The position numbers and the translations under genes are program-made. A DNA stretch of 64,000 bases from Silanimonas sp044377035. GTDB lineage: Bacteria > Pseudomonadota > Gammaproteobacteria > Xanthomonadales > Xanthomonadaceae. Within the stretch, counting starts at the first letter, position 1, and every line of letters begins with the position of its first letter. Below, piece after piece: positions 41,842-50,700 of this stretch. The stretch covers positions 1 to 64,000 of the forward strand of contig NZ_JBILJW010000007.1 in NCBI RefSeq assembly GCF_044377035.1, read 5' to 3'. The notes under the pieces are model-generated. The model was given only the letters and a program-made list of their open reading frames with translations. It was not told the DNA's origin and searched no databases.

Positions 41842-43596
41842 TCAGCGCGCGGAAGCGGCGTCGAAGCCGAGCAGCAGCGGGTCGTGATCGGAGCTGCGCC
41901 ACGGGCCGGCCTCGCGACCCAGCGCGCCGTCGTAGGCGAAGCCGATCGATTCGTCGCTGTTCACCGGCCACTTCACCGCGCCGCGCAGCATCGCCGACAT
42001 CGACGGGCTCAGCATCGCGTGGTCGAGGCGTCCGGCCTGGCCGTCGAAGACGAAGCTGTGCGGAGTGTGGCCGTCCTCGGTGGCCATCGGTGCATCGACC
42101 CAACCACGCTCGCGGAGCACGCGGATCGGGTCTTCCATCGCGTAGGCGTTGTAGTCGCCGATCGCCACGACGCGGTCGCTGCCGCTGCCGGTCGGGTCGG
42201 TCGCCAGCCACGCGTGCATGGCTTCCGCGCTTTCCACGCGCTTGGCGTTGTAGCAGCCCTGGCCGTCATCCTGGTCGCGGTCCGCACCCTGCGCGTCCTC
42301 GCAACCGCCCTTGCTCTTGAAGTGCACGCTGGCGACGGTGAACACCGGGCTGTCGCCAATGCGGAAGCTCTGCGCCAGCACGGGCCGGCTGCCGTACTCG
42401 AACGGGCCTTCGGTGGCCAAGGCGGGCGCGCCCACGGCCTCGGCGCGATCGGCGCGGTACAGCAGGCCGACGGTGATCTGGTCCGTGCCGGGTCGGCCTT
42501 CGCTGGCCACCGGCGTCCACCGTGCACCGGGCTGCGCCGCGTTCAGCGCGTCGGCGAGTTCCTGCACCGCCGATTCCGGGCCGAAGCCGTCGTTCTCCAG
42601 CTCCTGCGCGGCGATGATCGCGGGATCCAGCGCGGTGATCACGGTGACGTGCTTCGCCATCTGGCGCGCGTAGCCGTCGTGGTCCTTGGCGCCGCGCTCG
42701 GTCGGGAAACCGCCGCCCTGGCCGTCGCCGTTGAAGAGGTTCAGCAGGTTCATGCCGGCGATGCGGATCGCGCCCTCGACGCTCGGGGCGGCCGGCCGCG
42801 GCGCCTGTTCGATCTCGCCCACCACCGCGTCGGCTTGCAGGCGGTAGCCGCCCCAGCGCTGGTCGAGCACGCCCTGCACGCCGGTGAGCGTGCTGCCGGC
42901 GCGCAACGGCGCGTCGTTGGACAGCGGCGCCGACAGCCATGCGAGGGAACCGGGGTTCTCGGCGGTGCTGGCGTCGTCGAGCACCAGCAGGCGGCGGCGG
43001 TTGGCGGCGCGCTGCGCGACGGCGGCCTCGCCGGGTGCGGCGATCTCGGTCGGCGTGTAGAGCCGGCCGTCGAAGGCGAGGTCGATCTCGCCGAAGCGGA
43101 GAAGCGCGTCGTTGCCGGTGACAGTGAGCGGGGCCTCGATGCGCAGGCGCATGCCTTCGACGCTCTCCCAATCGGCAGGCGGCGCCGCGAGCACCACCGG
43201 CTCGGGGAGCGGCAGCGAACCGCGCACGTCGATGCGTGCATCCGCCAGCGTGGTCAGCGTCGCGCCGTCGCCGGATTCAGCGACGAGCCCTTCGGCGATG
43301 ACGTGCTGGCCCACTTCGAGCGTCGGCTGGCCTTCGGCCAGCATCACGAAGAGGCCTTCGGCAGACGCGGCGTCGGTATCGGCCTGCAGGCTCTGCACGA
43401 ACGCGCCATCAGCCATCAACAGGGTGACGACGCCTTCGATGCGGGCGCGCTGGCCTTCGAAAGCGCTCCGCTCGGCGGTCCCCTGCACGGCGGCGATGCC
43501 TTCCTCGGCAACGGCGCCCGGGCGGTCCCCGCATCCGGTGGCAAGGAGGGCCAGGCCCAGGGCGAAGGCGAGCGGGGTGGGACGGAAACGCGTCAT
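41842..43596 (-). CDS. ExeM/NucH-like exported endonuclease/exonuclease/phosphatase-fold lipoprotein
   Basis: The 584-residue protein has a lipoprotein signal (LLATGC, Cys at ~22). The N-terminal half (~40-290) consists of OB-like modules as in extracellular nucleases of the ExeM/NucH type (IEGVVT, GQHVIAEGLVAE). The C-terminal half is an EEP nuclease domain: RIAGMNLLNLFNGDG, AAQELENDGFG, SVHFKSKGGCEDAQG, CYNAKRVESAEAMHAWL, IGDYNAYAMEDP, DHAMLSP and SSDHDPLLLGF with the catalytic His/Asp. It should degrade extracellular DNA, for nutrient or biofilm turnover. Membrane anchoring instead of secretion is the unusual point. Confidence 0.88.
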   Translation of the reverse strand: MTRFRPTPLAFALGLALLATGCGDRPGAVAEEGIAAVQGTAERSAFEGQRARIEGVVTLLMADGAFVQSLQADTDAASAEGLFVMLAEGQPTLEVGQHVIAEGLVAESGDGATLTTLADARIDVRGSLPLPEPVVLAAPPADWESVEGMRLRIEAPLTVTGNDALLRFGEIDLAFDGRLYTPTEIAAPGEAAVAQRAANRRRLLVLDDASTAENPGSLAWLSAPLSNDAPLRAGSTLTGVQGVLDQRWGGYRLQADAVVGEIEQAPRPAAPSVEGAIRIAGMNLLNLFNGDGQGGGFPTERGAKDHDGYARQMAKHVTVITALDPAIIAAQELENDGFGPESAVQELADALNAAQPGARWTPVASEGRPGTDQITVGLLYRADRAEAVGAPALATEGPFEYGSRPVLAQSFRIGDSPVFTVASVHFKSKGGCEDAQGADRDQDDGQGCYNAKRVESAEAMHAWLATDPTGSGSDRVVAIGDYNAYAMEDPIRVLRERGWVDAPMATEDGHTPHSFVFDGQAGRLDHAMLSPSMSAMLRGAVKWPVNSDESIGFAYDGALGREAGPWRSSDHDPLLLGFDAASAR

Positions 43597-43613
43597 CGGG
43601 ACTCCAGAGACGG

Positions 43614-43637
43614 CGACGCCGCCCGGAGGCGGCGTCG
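43614..43637 (-). terminator. Perfect 10-bp hairpin after the cytochrome gene
   Basis: CGACGCCGCC and GGCGGCGTCG pair perfectly around CGGA, 23 bases after the cytochrome stop codon and 17 bases before the nuclease lipoprotein start. It lies between two same-strand genes and would separate their transcripts. No U-run follows on the minus strand. Confidence 0.45.
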
Positions 43638-43660
43638 GAAACACACGGGATGGCGCGAGC

Positions 43661-44179
43661 TTACTGGTACTTGTTGACCATGTACTCGACGCTGGCACGG
43701 ACCTGCTCGTCGGTGAGGCGGGCGTTGCCGCCGCGCGCCGGCATGATGCCCGCCTGGCCCTGGAAGCCTTCGGTGGCGTGCTTCACCAGCAAGTCGAGGC
43801 CCTGCGCGATGCGCGGCGCCCAGGCTTCGGCGGTCGGGGCCGGGGCGCCGCCAGCGCCGTTGGCGTGGCAGGCCGAGCAGAGGTTCTGGTAGATCACGGC
43901 GCCGTCCAGCGTGCCGCCGTAGGGTGCCCCGCCAGCGGCCGCAGCCTCGGCAGCGGCCTTCGCGGCGGCAGCGGCCGCAGCGGCACCGGTTTCACCCGCA
44001 TACACTCCGCCAAGGGGCTGGATGCGCTCGATCGTGCGGGCTTCGGCGATCGGGTTGGGCTCGTGGGCCTTGCGGCCGTTGAGGTAGAGGCCGATCAGGA
44101 TCAGCACGACCATGATGCCGAACAGCACCGCGATGACCTGCGAGAAGTGCTTCAGGAAGACGAGATCGTGATTGCGCAC
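43661..44179 (-). CDS. Membrane-anchored class I cytochrome c (c5-like)
   Basis: A 172-residue protein with an N-terminal membrane helix (~15-35, VIAVLFGIMVVLILIGLYL) that serves as anchor, an Ala-rich linker (~62-82), and one heme c domain with CSACH and a distal Met in GIMPARGG. The domain ending LTDEQVRASVEYMVNKY is characteristic of cytochrome c5 family proteins in gammaproteobacteria. It probably carries electrons between quinol-linked complexes and terminal oxidases on the periplasmic side. The start is GTG (MRNHD). A TATACT lies upstream as -10. It is divergent from the kinase-like gene at 44272. Confidence 0.9.
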   Translation of the reverse strand: MRNHDLVFLKHFSQVIAVLFGIMVVLILIGLYLNGRKAHEPNPIAEARTIERIQPLGGVYAGETGAAAAAAAAKAAAEAAAAGGAPYGGTLDGAVIYQNLCSACHANGAGGAPAPTAEAWAPRIAQGLDLLVKHATEGFQGQAGIMPARGGNARLTDEQVRASVEYMVNKYQ

Positions 44180-44219
44180 GGGGATACCTGGTTGGGCTGG
44201 GCCGCCGAAAGGACGACGA

Positions 44220-44225
44220 AGTATA
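44220..44225 (-). promoter_or_regulatory. Candidate -10 element of the cytochrome gene
   Basis: TATACT on the minus strand, 41 bases before the GTG start, matches the sigma-70 -10 consensus at five of six positions. The -35 region is GC-rich without a good match, so the call rests on the -10 alone. Confidence 0.35.
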
Positions 44226-44271
44226 TCGGCCCCTTGCGCCGGCGCGAAGCGCCGCGGCGTGGGGTGGCGGC

Positions 44272-45786
44272 GTGACGTCGCGCGTGACCGGTCCCGGCCC
44301 CTGGGCGGCCACGCTGCTGCTGCTCGCCTATGCGCCCGCCTGGATGCTGCTGGACACGCTCTCGACGCCGCTGGCCTTCTGGCCGGTGGCCCTGCGCTTC
44401 CTGCTGCTGTGGTTCCTGCCCTTGCGCTACTGGCCGGCCCTGGTGGCGGTGGATGCCGCCGGGGGGGTGCTGGCCCGGCATTTCCTGAGGGATGGTCCGT
44501 TGTTCGCCCTGGAGGCCTGGCTGCTCGCGCTGGCCCCGGTGCTGGTCTACGCCGCGATGGTCCGCGCGCTGCGGGGCCCCGACGAACCCGCCGCGCCGGA
44601 CACCCCGGGCGGGATGTCGCGATTGCTGGCCGCGTGCGCGCTGTGCACCTTCGGCGTCGCGCCCTTGCTGGCCCTTCATGGCGGCGGCTTCGACGCCCTG
44701 CTCGCTTTCGGGTTCGGCGACCTCTTCGGCCTGCTGGTCGTGGTGCCGGCCGCGCTGACCTTGCGGGCCGCCCCGACCGCCCTTTGGCGCACGCGGCGTT
44801 GGGGCTTCGAGGCCGCGCTCGCGGCCGCCGTCACCTTGGGGGTGATGAGCCTGGCCCGGCAGCGGCCCGCGCTCGACGAGCATTTGCTGCTGATCGTCTT
44901 CCTCCCGACCGTGGTGTTGGCGTTCCGGCACGGCTGGCGCGGTGCGGCCTGGTCGCTCGCCGGGCTCGGTGGCCTGCTGGCCCTCGGGTTCAGCGACCGG
45001 CCGGATCCGATGCGCCTGCAGGTCATGACGGCCGTGATCGGTGGCGCCGCGCTGCTGCTGGGTGCCGCTGCCACCCAGCTTCGCGAACAGCGCGAGACCG
45101 TGGAGGCCCAGCATGCGGCGCTGCGGCTGGCCCTGCTGGAACAGCGTGAACTCGCCGGGCGGATCGTCGCGCTCGAGGACGACGGCCAACGCCACGTCGC
45201 CGAATCACTGCACGAGCAGGTGGCGCCGCCCCTACAGGAACTTCGCACCCTGCTCGCGATGGCCTGGCGCGGCAGCAGCGACGAGCGCGACGCGCGCATG
45301 ATGGAATCCCTGCGCGGCCACACGTGGCAGGTGCAGGACGGCCTCGAACGCGCGTTGCGCCGACTTCAGCCGCCCTCGCTGGCCCGCGGCGACCTGTACG
45401 CCCTTCTCGCCCATGGGCCGCTGTGGGAATGGGCGCAGGAACAGGGCGCCGACTGGTCGGTGCAGTTCGACGGGCCGGTGCAGCGCCTGCCGGAGCGCTG
45501 GAAGGGGGTCGTCTACCGCATCGCACAGGCGGGCCTCGAGCACGGCCTCAGCCATGGGGCACGGCAGTGCCGGCTGCAGCTTGTCGCGACCGTCAACGCC
45601 GGCAGCCTCGACCTCGAGGTCCAGCTGGACCTCGACCATCCGCAGACCTCGTCGGCCCCGGGCTGGGCCATCGAAGCCATCCGCGACCGCACGCTGGCCG
45701 CCGGGGGCCGCTACCGGGCCGAACCGCGGCCCGAAGGCAGCCGACACCGGGTGCAACTCGTCGATATCGCCATCGCACCGGCCTGA
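44272..45786 (+). CDS. MASE1-like membrane protein with degenerate NarL-type histidine kinase module
   Basis: The 504-residue product has eight or so membrane helices (~10-265) resembling a MASE1 sensor, then a coiled coil and a HisKA_3-like helix containing LEDDGQRHVAESLHEQVAPPLQELR, where a phospho-acceptor His is present (LHEQ). The ATP-binding region is weak: the N-box reads RIAQAGLEHGLSHGAR with no Asn at the expected place, and the G1 DxGxG motif is missing before WAIEAIRDRTLAAGGRY. It is therefore likely a poor or inactive kinase. There is no adjacent response regulator. The start is GTG; no Shine-Dalgarno is clear. It is divergent from a c-type cytochrome gene. Confidence 0.75.
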   Translation: MTSRVTGPGPWAATLLLLAYAPAWMLLDTLSTPLAFWPVALRFLLLWFLPLRYWPALVAVDAAGGVLARHFLRDGPLFALEAWLLALAPVLVYAAMVRALRGPDEPAAPDTPGGMSRLLAACALCTFGVAPLLALHGGGFDALLAFGFGDLFGLLVVVPAALTLRAAPTALWRTRRWGFEAALAAAVTLGVMSLARQRPALDEHLLLIVFLPTVVLAFRHGWRGAAWSLAGLGGLLALGFSDRPDPMRLQVMTAVIGGAALLLGAAATQLREQRETVEAQHAALRLALLEQRELAGRIVALEDDGQRHVAESLHEQVAPPLQELRTLLAMAWRGSSDERDARMMESLRGHTWQVQDGLERALRRLQPPSLARGDLYALLAHGPLWEWAQEQGADWSVQFDGPVQRLPERWKGVVYRIAQAGLEHGLSHGARQCRLQLVATVNAGSLDLEVQLDLDHPQTSSAPGWAIEAIRDRTLAAGGRYRAEPRPEGSRHRVQLVDIAIAPA

Positions 45787-45821
45787 GCCGGGGGCGCCGG
45801 CGTTGCGAATCCGTCGCAGCA

Positions 45822-45841
45822 GCGTTCCATAGGCGGAACGC
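45822..45841 (+). terminator. Perfect inverted repeat between kinase-like and tetR genes
   Basis: GCGTTCC-ATAGGC-GGAACGC forms a 7-bp stem with a 6-nt loop, 35 bases after the kinase-like stop and directly ahead of the tetR -35. It may terminate the upstream transcript or serve as a second regulator site; there is no U-tract. Confidence 0.35.
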
Positions 45842-45845
45842 CGCC

Positions 45846-45879
45846 TTGACTCATTTCTGTACAAAACGTCCTGTAAAGT
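45846..45879 (+). promoter_or_regulatory. tetR-pump operon promoter with palindromic operator
   Basis: A -35 TTGACT at 45846-45851 is followed by an imperfect 16-bp palindrome TACAAAACGTCCTGTA at 45860-45875 (symmetric at 12 of 16 positions, TACA-N2-ACGT-N2-TGTA), and a TAAAGT at 45874-45879. The palindrome ends 13 bases before the tetR start. Size and place fit autoregulation by the TetR-type repressor. Confidence 0.6.
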
Positions 45880-45888
45880 TGCGCCCCT

Positions 45889-46488
45889 ATGACCCGCCCA
45901 CCCAAAGCCCGCCAGAAAGTGCTCGACGCCGCTCGCCGGATCGTCGAAACCCGCGGCGCCGGCCACCTCACCTTCGAAACGCTGGCCGAAGAGTCCGGCG
46001 TGACCCGCGGCGGCATCACCTACCACTTCCGGACCAAGGAAGACCTGCTCAAGGCCCTGATCGAATCCGACATCGCCGACTGGAACCTCGCCGCGGAGCA
46101 GCTGGGCGGCGACGCCGGCATGCCCTGCCCGAAGGCCTGCCGGATGATCGGCCACGTGCGTTCGTCGCTGGCCGACGAGGACGACGCCCACAAGCGCTTC
46201 GTCACCGGAATGATCAGCGCCGCGATGGTCGACCCGCAGCTGCTCGACCCCGTCCGCACCCACCTCGCCGAGGAATTCGCCGACTGGCGCTGGGACGACG
46301 CCGACCTCGAGCGCTACCTGCTGCTTCTGGCGGCCGACGGCCTGTTCTGGAACCAGCTGTTCAACGTCAGCCCGCTGCCGCCGGCCGCGCGCCCGCGGCT
46401 CGCCGCCCTCATCGAAGCCAAGGTGCGCGCCTTCGCCGCCGACGCCCCACCCCCTACCGAATCCCCGAATTCCACTTCTGGAACCTGA
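45889..46488 (+). CDS. TetR-family transcriptional repressor of RND efflux operon
   Basis: The 199-residue regulator has the TetR helix-turn-helix at ~10-55 (RQKVLDAARRIVETRGAGHLTFETLAEESGVTRGGITYHFRTKEDLLKALIE) and a C-terminal ligand domain of seven or so helices. The AGITYHF-like recognition helix is standard. It is the first gene of an operon with adaptor, pump and outer-membrane channel; the next gene starts three bases after its stop. It most likely represses the operon at the palindrome at 45860-45875 and releases DNA on binding a toxic compound. Confidence 0.92.
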   Translation: MTRPPKARQKVLDAARRIVETRGAGHLTFETLAEESGVTRGGITYHFRTKEDLLKALIESDIADWNLAAEQLGGDAGMPCPKACRMIGHVRSSLADEDDAHKRFVTGMISAAMVDPQLLDPVRTHLAEEFADWRWDDADLERYLLLLAADGLFWNQLFNVSPLPPAARPRLAALIEAKVRAFAADAPPPTESPNSTSGT

Positions 46489-46491
46489 CCC

Positions 46492-47769
46492 ATGGCCCCG
46501 ACACCCCACGCCGGCTTCGCCCCCCGTCCCGCCCTCGCGGCACGCCTCGCCCTCGCGAGCGCCCTGTCCCTCGCCCTTGCCGCCTGCGGTGGCGGCGGTG
46601 GCGGCATGCAGATGCCGCCCACCGAAGTGAACGTCGCGCCCGTCGTCGCGAAGTCGGTCGCGCAGTGGGATGAGTTCACCGGCCGCATCGAAGCCATCGA
46701 AAGCGCCGAGATCCGGCCGCGCGTCGGCGGCACCATCGTCGGCGTGCACTTCGACGAGGGCGGCCTCGTGGAGAAGGGCGACCTGCTGTTCACCATCGAC
46801 GACCGCGAGTACCGCGCCGCCGTCGCCAGCGCCCGCGCCGACGTCGCCCGCGCCGAAGCACGTCGCGCCCTCGCTGCGACCGAACTGAAGCGCAGCGAGA
46901 CGCTCATCGCCGCCAAAGCCGTCAGCGCCGGCGAACTCGAAAGCCGCCAGAACGAAGCGAAGCAGGCCGACGCCGACCTGCTCGCCGCGCAGGCGCGGTT
47001 GGAGACCGCCGAACTCAACCTGAGCTTCAGCCGCGTCACCGCACCGATCGCCGGCCGCGTCGGCGTGGCGCGGATGCGCACCGGCAACCTTGTGTCGCCG
47101 GGCGAGCCGGTGCTCACCACCGTGGTCTCGCTGGATCCGGTGTACGTCAGCTTCCAGGGCGACGAACGCGCCTACCTGCGCTACCAGGACATGGCGCGCG
47201 ACGGCAGCCGCCCGAGCTCGCGCAACGCCGCCAATCCGGTGCGCGTGGGCCTCGCTAACGAGCAGGGCTTCCCGCACACCGGCCGCATGGTCTTCGTCGA
47301 CAACGTCGTCGATCCGGCCACCGGCACCATCTTCGCCCGCGCCGAACTGCCGAACCCGGACGGCGTGTTCACCCCGGGCCTGTTCGCCCGCGTGCAGCTG
47401 CTCGGCTCTGGCCAGCGCGACGCCCTGCTGGTGCACCCGCAGGCCGTACTCACCGACCAGGACCGCCGCTACGTCTACGTGGCCGACATGGTCACGCTGC
47501 CGCCGGAAATGGGCGGCACCGGCGAGCCGCACCTCGGCGCCGTGCGCAAGGACGTCGAGCTGGGCCCGACGATCGACGGCCTCGTGGTCGTCGAGAAGGG
47601 CCTCGACGCCGACGACAAGGTCGTGGTGAACGGTATGCGCAAGATCTTCTATCCGGGCGCCGCGATCGCGCCGGTCGAGGTGCCGATGGACGCACCGAAC
47701 ACGGTCGCCACCGCGCCCGGCCCCGCCGATGCGGCGGGCGGCACCGTCTCCGACGACGCCGAGGGCTGA
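46492..47769 (+). CDS. RND efflux adaptor lipoprotein (AcrA/MexE type)
   Basis: A 425-residue membrane fusion protein. The signal ends with LALAAC, a lipobox. It has the barrel-sandwich half-motifs (IRPRVGGTIVGVHFDEGGLVEKGDLLFTID and FSRVTAPIAGRVGVARMRTGNLVSPG), a coiled-coil hairpin (~100-185), and the beta-barrel region DPVYVSFQGDERAYL, which is typical of MexE/OqxA-like adaptors. The C-terminal ~25 residues are Ala/Gly-rich. It bridges the permease and outer-membrane channel encoded next. Confidence 0.92.
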   Translation: MAPTPHAGFAPRPALAARLALASALSLALAACGGGGGGMQMPPTEVNVAPVVAKSVAQWDEFTGRIEAIESAEIRPRVGGTIVGVHFDEGGLVEKGDLLFTIDDREYRAAVASARADVARAEARRALAATELKRSETLIAAKAVSAGELESRQNEAKQADADLLAAQARLETAELNLSFSRVTAPIAGRVGVARMRTGNLVSPGEPVLTTVVSLDPVYVSFQGDERAYLRYQDMARDGSRPSSRNAANPVRVGLANEQGFPHTGRMVFVDNVVDPATGTIFARAELPNPDGVFTPGLFARVQLLGSGQRDALLVHPQAVLTDQDRRYVYVADMVTLPPEMGGTGEPHLGAVRKDVELGPTIDGLVVVEKGLDADDKVVVNGMRKIFYPGAAIAPVEVPMDAPNTVATAPGPADAAGGTVSDDAEG

Positions 47770-47772
47770 TCG

Positions 47773-50700
47773 ATGGCCTCCGGACACACCGATCTTTCGC
47801 GCGTCTTCGTCGACCGCCCGATCCTCGCGGCGGTCCTCTCGATCGTCGTCTTCGTCGCCGGCCTGATCGCCATCCCCAACCTGCCGATCACGGAGTACCC
47901 GGAAGTCGCGCCGCCGACCATCCAGGTCACCGCGATCTACCCGGGCGCCAACCCGAAGACGATTGCCGATACGGTCGCTGCGCCGTTGGAGGAAACGATC
48001 AACGGCGTCGAGAACATGATCTACATGAAGTCGGCGGCGTCCTCGGACGGCACGCTGGTCCTGTCGATCACCTTCGGCCTGGGCACGGACGTCGACCTCG
48101 CGGCGATGCAAGTGCAGAACCGCGTGGCGCAGGCCCTGCCGCGCCTGCCCGATTCGGTGCGCGCGCTCGGCGTCACCACCGCCAAGGTGTCGCCGAACAT
48201 CACGATGGTCGTGCACCTGACTTCGCCAGACAACCGCTACGACGGCCTGTACCTGTCGAACTTCGCCAACCTCAACGTCAAGGACGAACTCGCCCGCCTG
48301 CCCGGCGTCGGCAACGCACAGGCCTTCGGCGCCGGCGTGTACGCGATGCGCATCTGGATCGATCCCGACCAGGCCGCGGCCCGCGGTCTGACGGCGCTCG
48401 ACATCGTCGGCGCCATCCGCGAGCAGAACGTGCAGGTCTCGGCCGGCGCCATCGGCGCTTCGCCGCAGCCCACCGGCGCTTCGGTGCAGCTGCTGGTCAA
48501 CGCCCGCGGCCGCTTGGAAACGCCCGAGGAGTTCGGCGCCATCGTGCTGAAGACCGGCACCGGCGGCGCGGTGACGCGCCTGCGTGACGTCGCCCGCGTC
48601 GAACTCGGCTCGAACACCTATGCGCTCAACAGCTACCTCAACAACGAGGAAGCCGCGGCCATCGTGATCTTCGAGGCGCCGGGTGCGAACTCCATCGCGC
48701 TCTCCGACGCCGTGCGCGAAAGGATGGCGGAGCTGAAGAAGGATTTCCCGGAAGGCGTCGATTACGCGATCGCCTACGACCCCACGGTGTTCGTGCGGGC
48801 CTCGGTCGACTCGGTGGTGAGCACCCTGCTCGAGGCGGTGCTGCTCGTCGTCCTCGTCGTGGTGGTGTTCCTGCAGACCTGGCGCGCTTCGATCATCCCG
48901 CTGCTGGCCGTGCCGGTCTCGATCGTCGGCACCTTCGCGGTGCTGCTCCTGCTCGGCTATTCCATCAACGTGCTGACGCTGTTCGGCCTGGTGCTGGCCA
49001 TCGGCATCGTGGTCGACGACGCCATCGTCGTGGTGGAGAACGTCGAGCGCCACATCGAAGAAGGCCTGACGCCGCTCGACGCCGCGCACAAGGCGATGAG
49101 CGAAGTCTCGGGCCCGATCGTTGCGATCTCCCTGGTGCTGGCGGCGGTCTTCGTGCCGATCGCCTTCATCGACGGCGTGACCGGCCAGTTCTACCGCCAG
49201 TTCGCGGTGACCATCGCCGCCTCGGTGCTGATCTCGGCCTTCAACTCGCTGACGCTGAGCCCGGCGCTGGCCGCCGTGCTGCTGAAGCCGCACGGCGCGC
49301 CGAAGGACGCGCTGGCCCGCGGCATCGACCGCGTGGCGGGACGCTTCTTCGGCTGGTTCAACGCCCGCTTCAAGCGCAGCTCGGACCGCTATGCGGGGCG
49401 CATCGGCGGCACCATCCGCCGCTCGACGCGCCTGCTGGTGGTGTACGCGGGCCTCGTCGGCGTGACCGTGCTCGGGTTCACGCAGATCCCGGGGGGCTTC
49501 ATCCCGACGCAGGACAAGCAGTACCTGTTCGCCGGCGTGCAGCTGCCGGAAGGCGCCACGCTCGAACGCACCGAGGCGGCGATGAAGCGCATGGGCGAAA
49601 TCGCGCTGGCCACGCCGGGCGTGAAGGACGTCGTGCAGTTCCCGGGCCTAAACGCCATCCACTTCGTCAGCACGCCGAATGTCGGCGTGATGTTCATCGG
49701 CCTCGATGCGCCGGGCGACCTGCCCAAGCCAGCCGCGGCGATCGCCGGCGAGCTGACCGGCAAGTTCGGCGCCATCCAGGACGGCATGGCCTTCGCCTTC
49801 ATGCCGCCGCCGGTGAACGGCTACGGCAACGCCGCCGGCGTCGAAGCCTATGTGCAGGACCGCCAGCGCGTCGGCTACGGCGAACTCAACGCCGCGACGC
49901 AGGCCCTGACCGGCACGATCAGCCAGCAGCCCGGCTTCGGACCCGGCTCCTCGTTCTCGTCCTTCCAGGCCAACGTGCCGCAGCTTGATGCCGTGGTGGA
50001 TCGCGACAAGGTCAAGGAATCCGGCCTCGCCCTGACCGACGTCTACGACTCGCTGCAGGTCTACCTCGGCAGCGCCTACGTCAACGACTTCAACCTGTTC
50101 GGCCGCACCTACTCGGTGTACGCGCAGGCGGATGCGCCGTTCCGCGACGAGGTCGGCGATGTCGCCCGCCTGCAGGTGCGCAACGCGCAGGGCGAGATGG
50201 TTCCGCTCGGCAGCGTGGTCGAACTGGTGCCGAGCTTCGGCCCCGATCCGGTGGTGCGCTACAACGGCTATCCCGCGGCGGACGTCAGCGCCAGCCCCTT
50301 CGATCCCGCCTCGGTGAGCAGCACGGACGCCGTTCGCATTGCGCGCGATACCGCCGGGCAGGTGCTGCCGCGCGGCATGGCGCTGGAGTTCACCGGCCTC
50401 ACCTACCAGCAGGTCAACCAGGGCATCGCGCAGTTCCTCGTGTTCCCGCTCTGCGTGCTGCTCGTGTACCTGGTGCTGGCGGCGCTCTATGAGAGCTGGT
50501 CGCTGCCGCTGGCGGTGATCCTCATCGTGCCCATGTGCATGCTGTCGGCGTTCGGCGGCATCTGGGTGCTGAACCAGATCAACGGCCTGTGGTTCGTGGC
50601 GCAGATCATCCTTGGATGGATCAATCCGATGACGGCGGCACCGCCGACCATCATCGACATGAACGTGTTCACCCAGATCGGGCTCGTGGTGCTGATGGGC

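Noticed and set aside
45232..49293. Very long open frame on the minus strand (over 1300 codons)
   Set aside because: It lies opposite the kinase-like, tetR, adaptor and permease genes, is His/Gly/Arg-rich without any domain, and arises because GC-rich codons on the plus strand avoid stop codons in this antisense phase.
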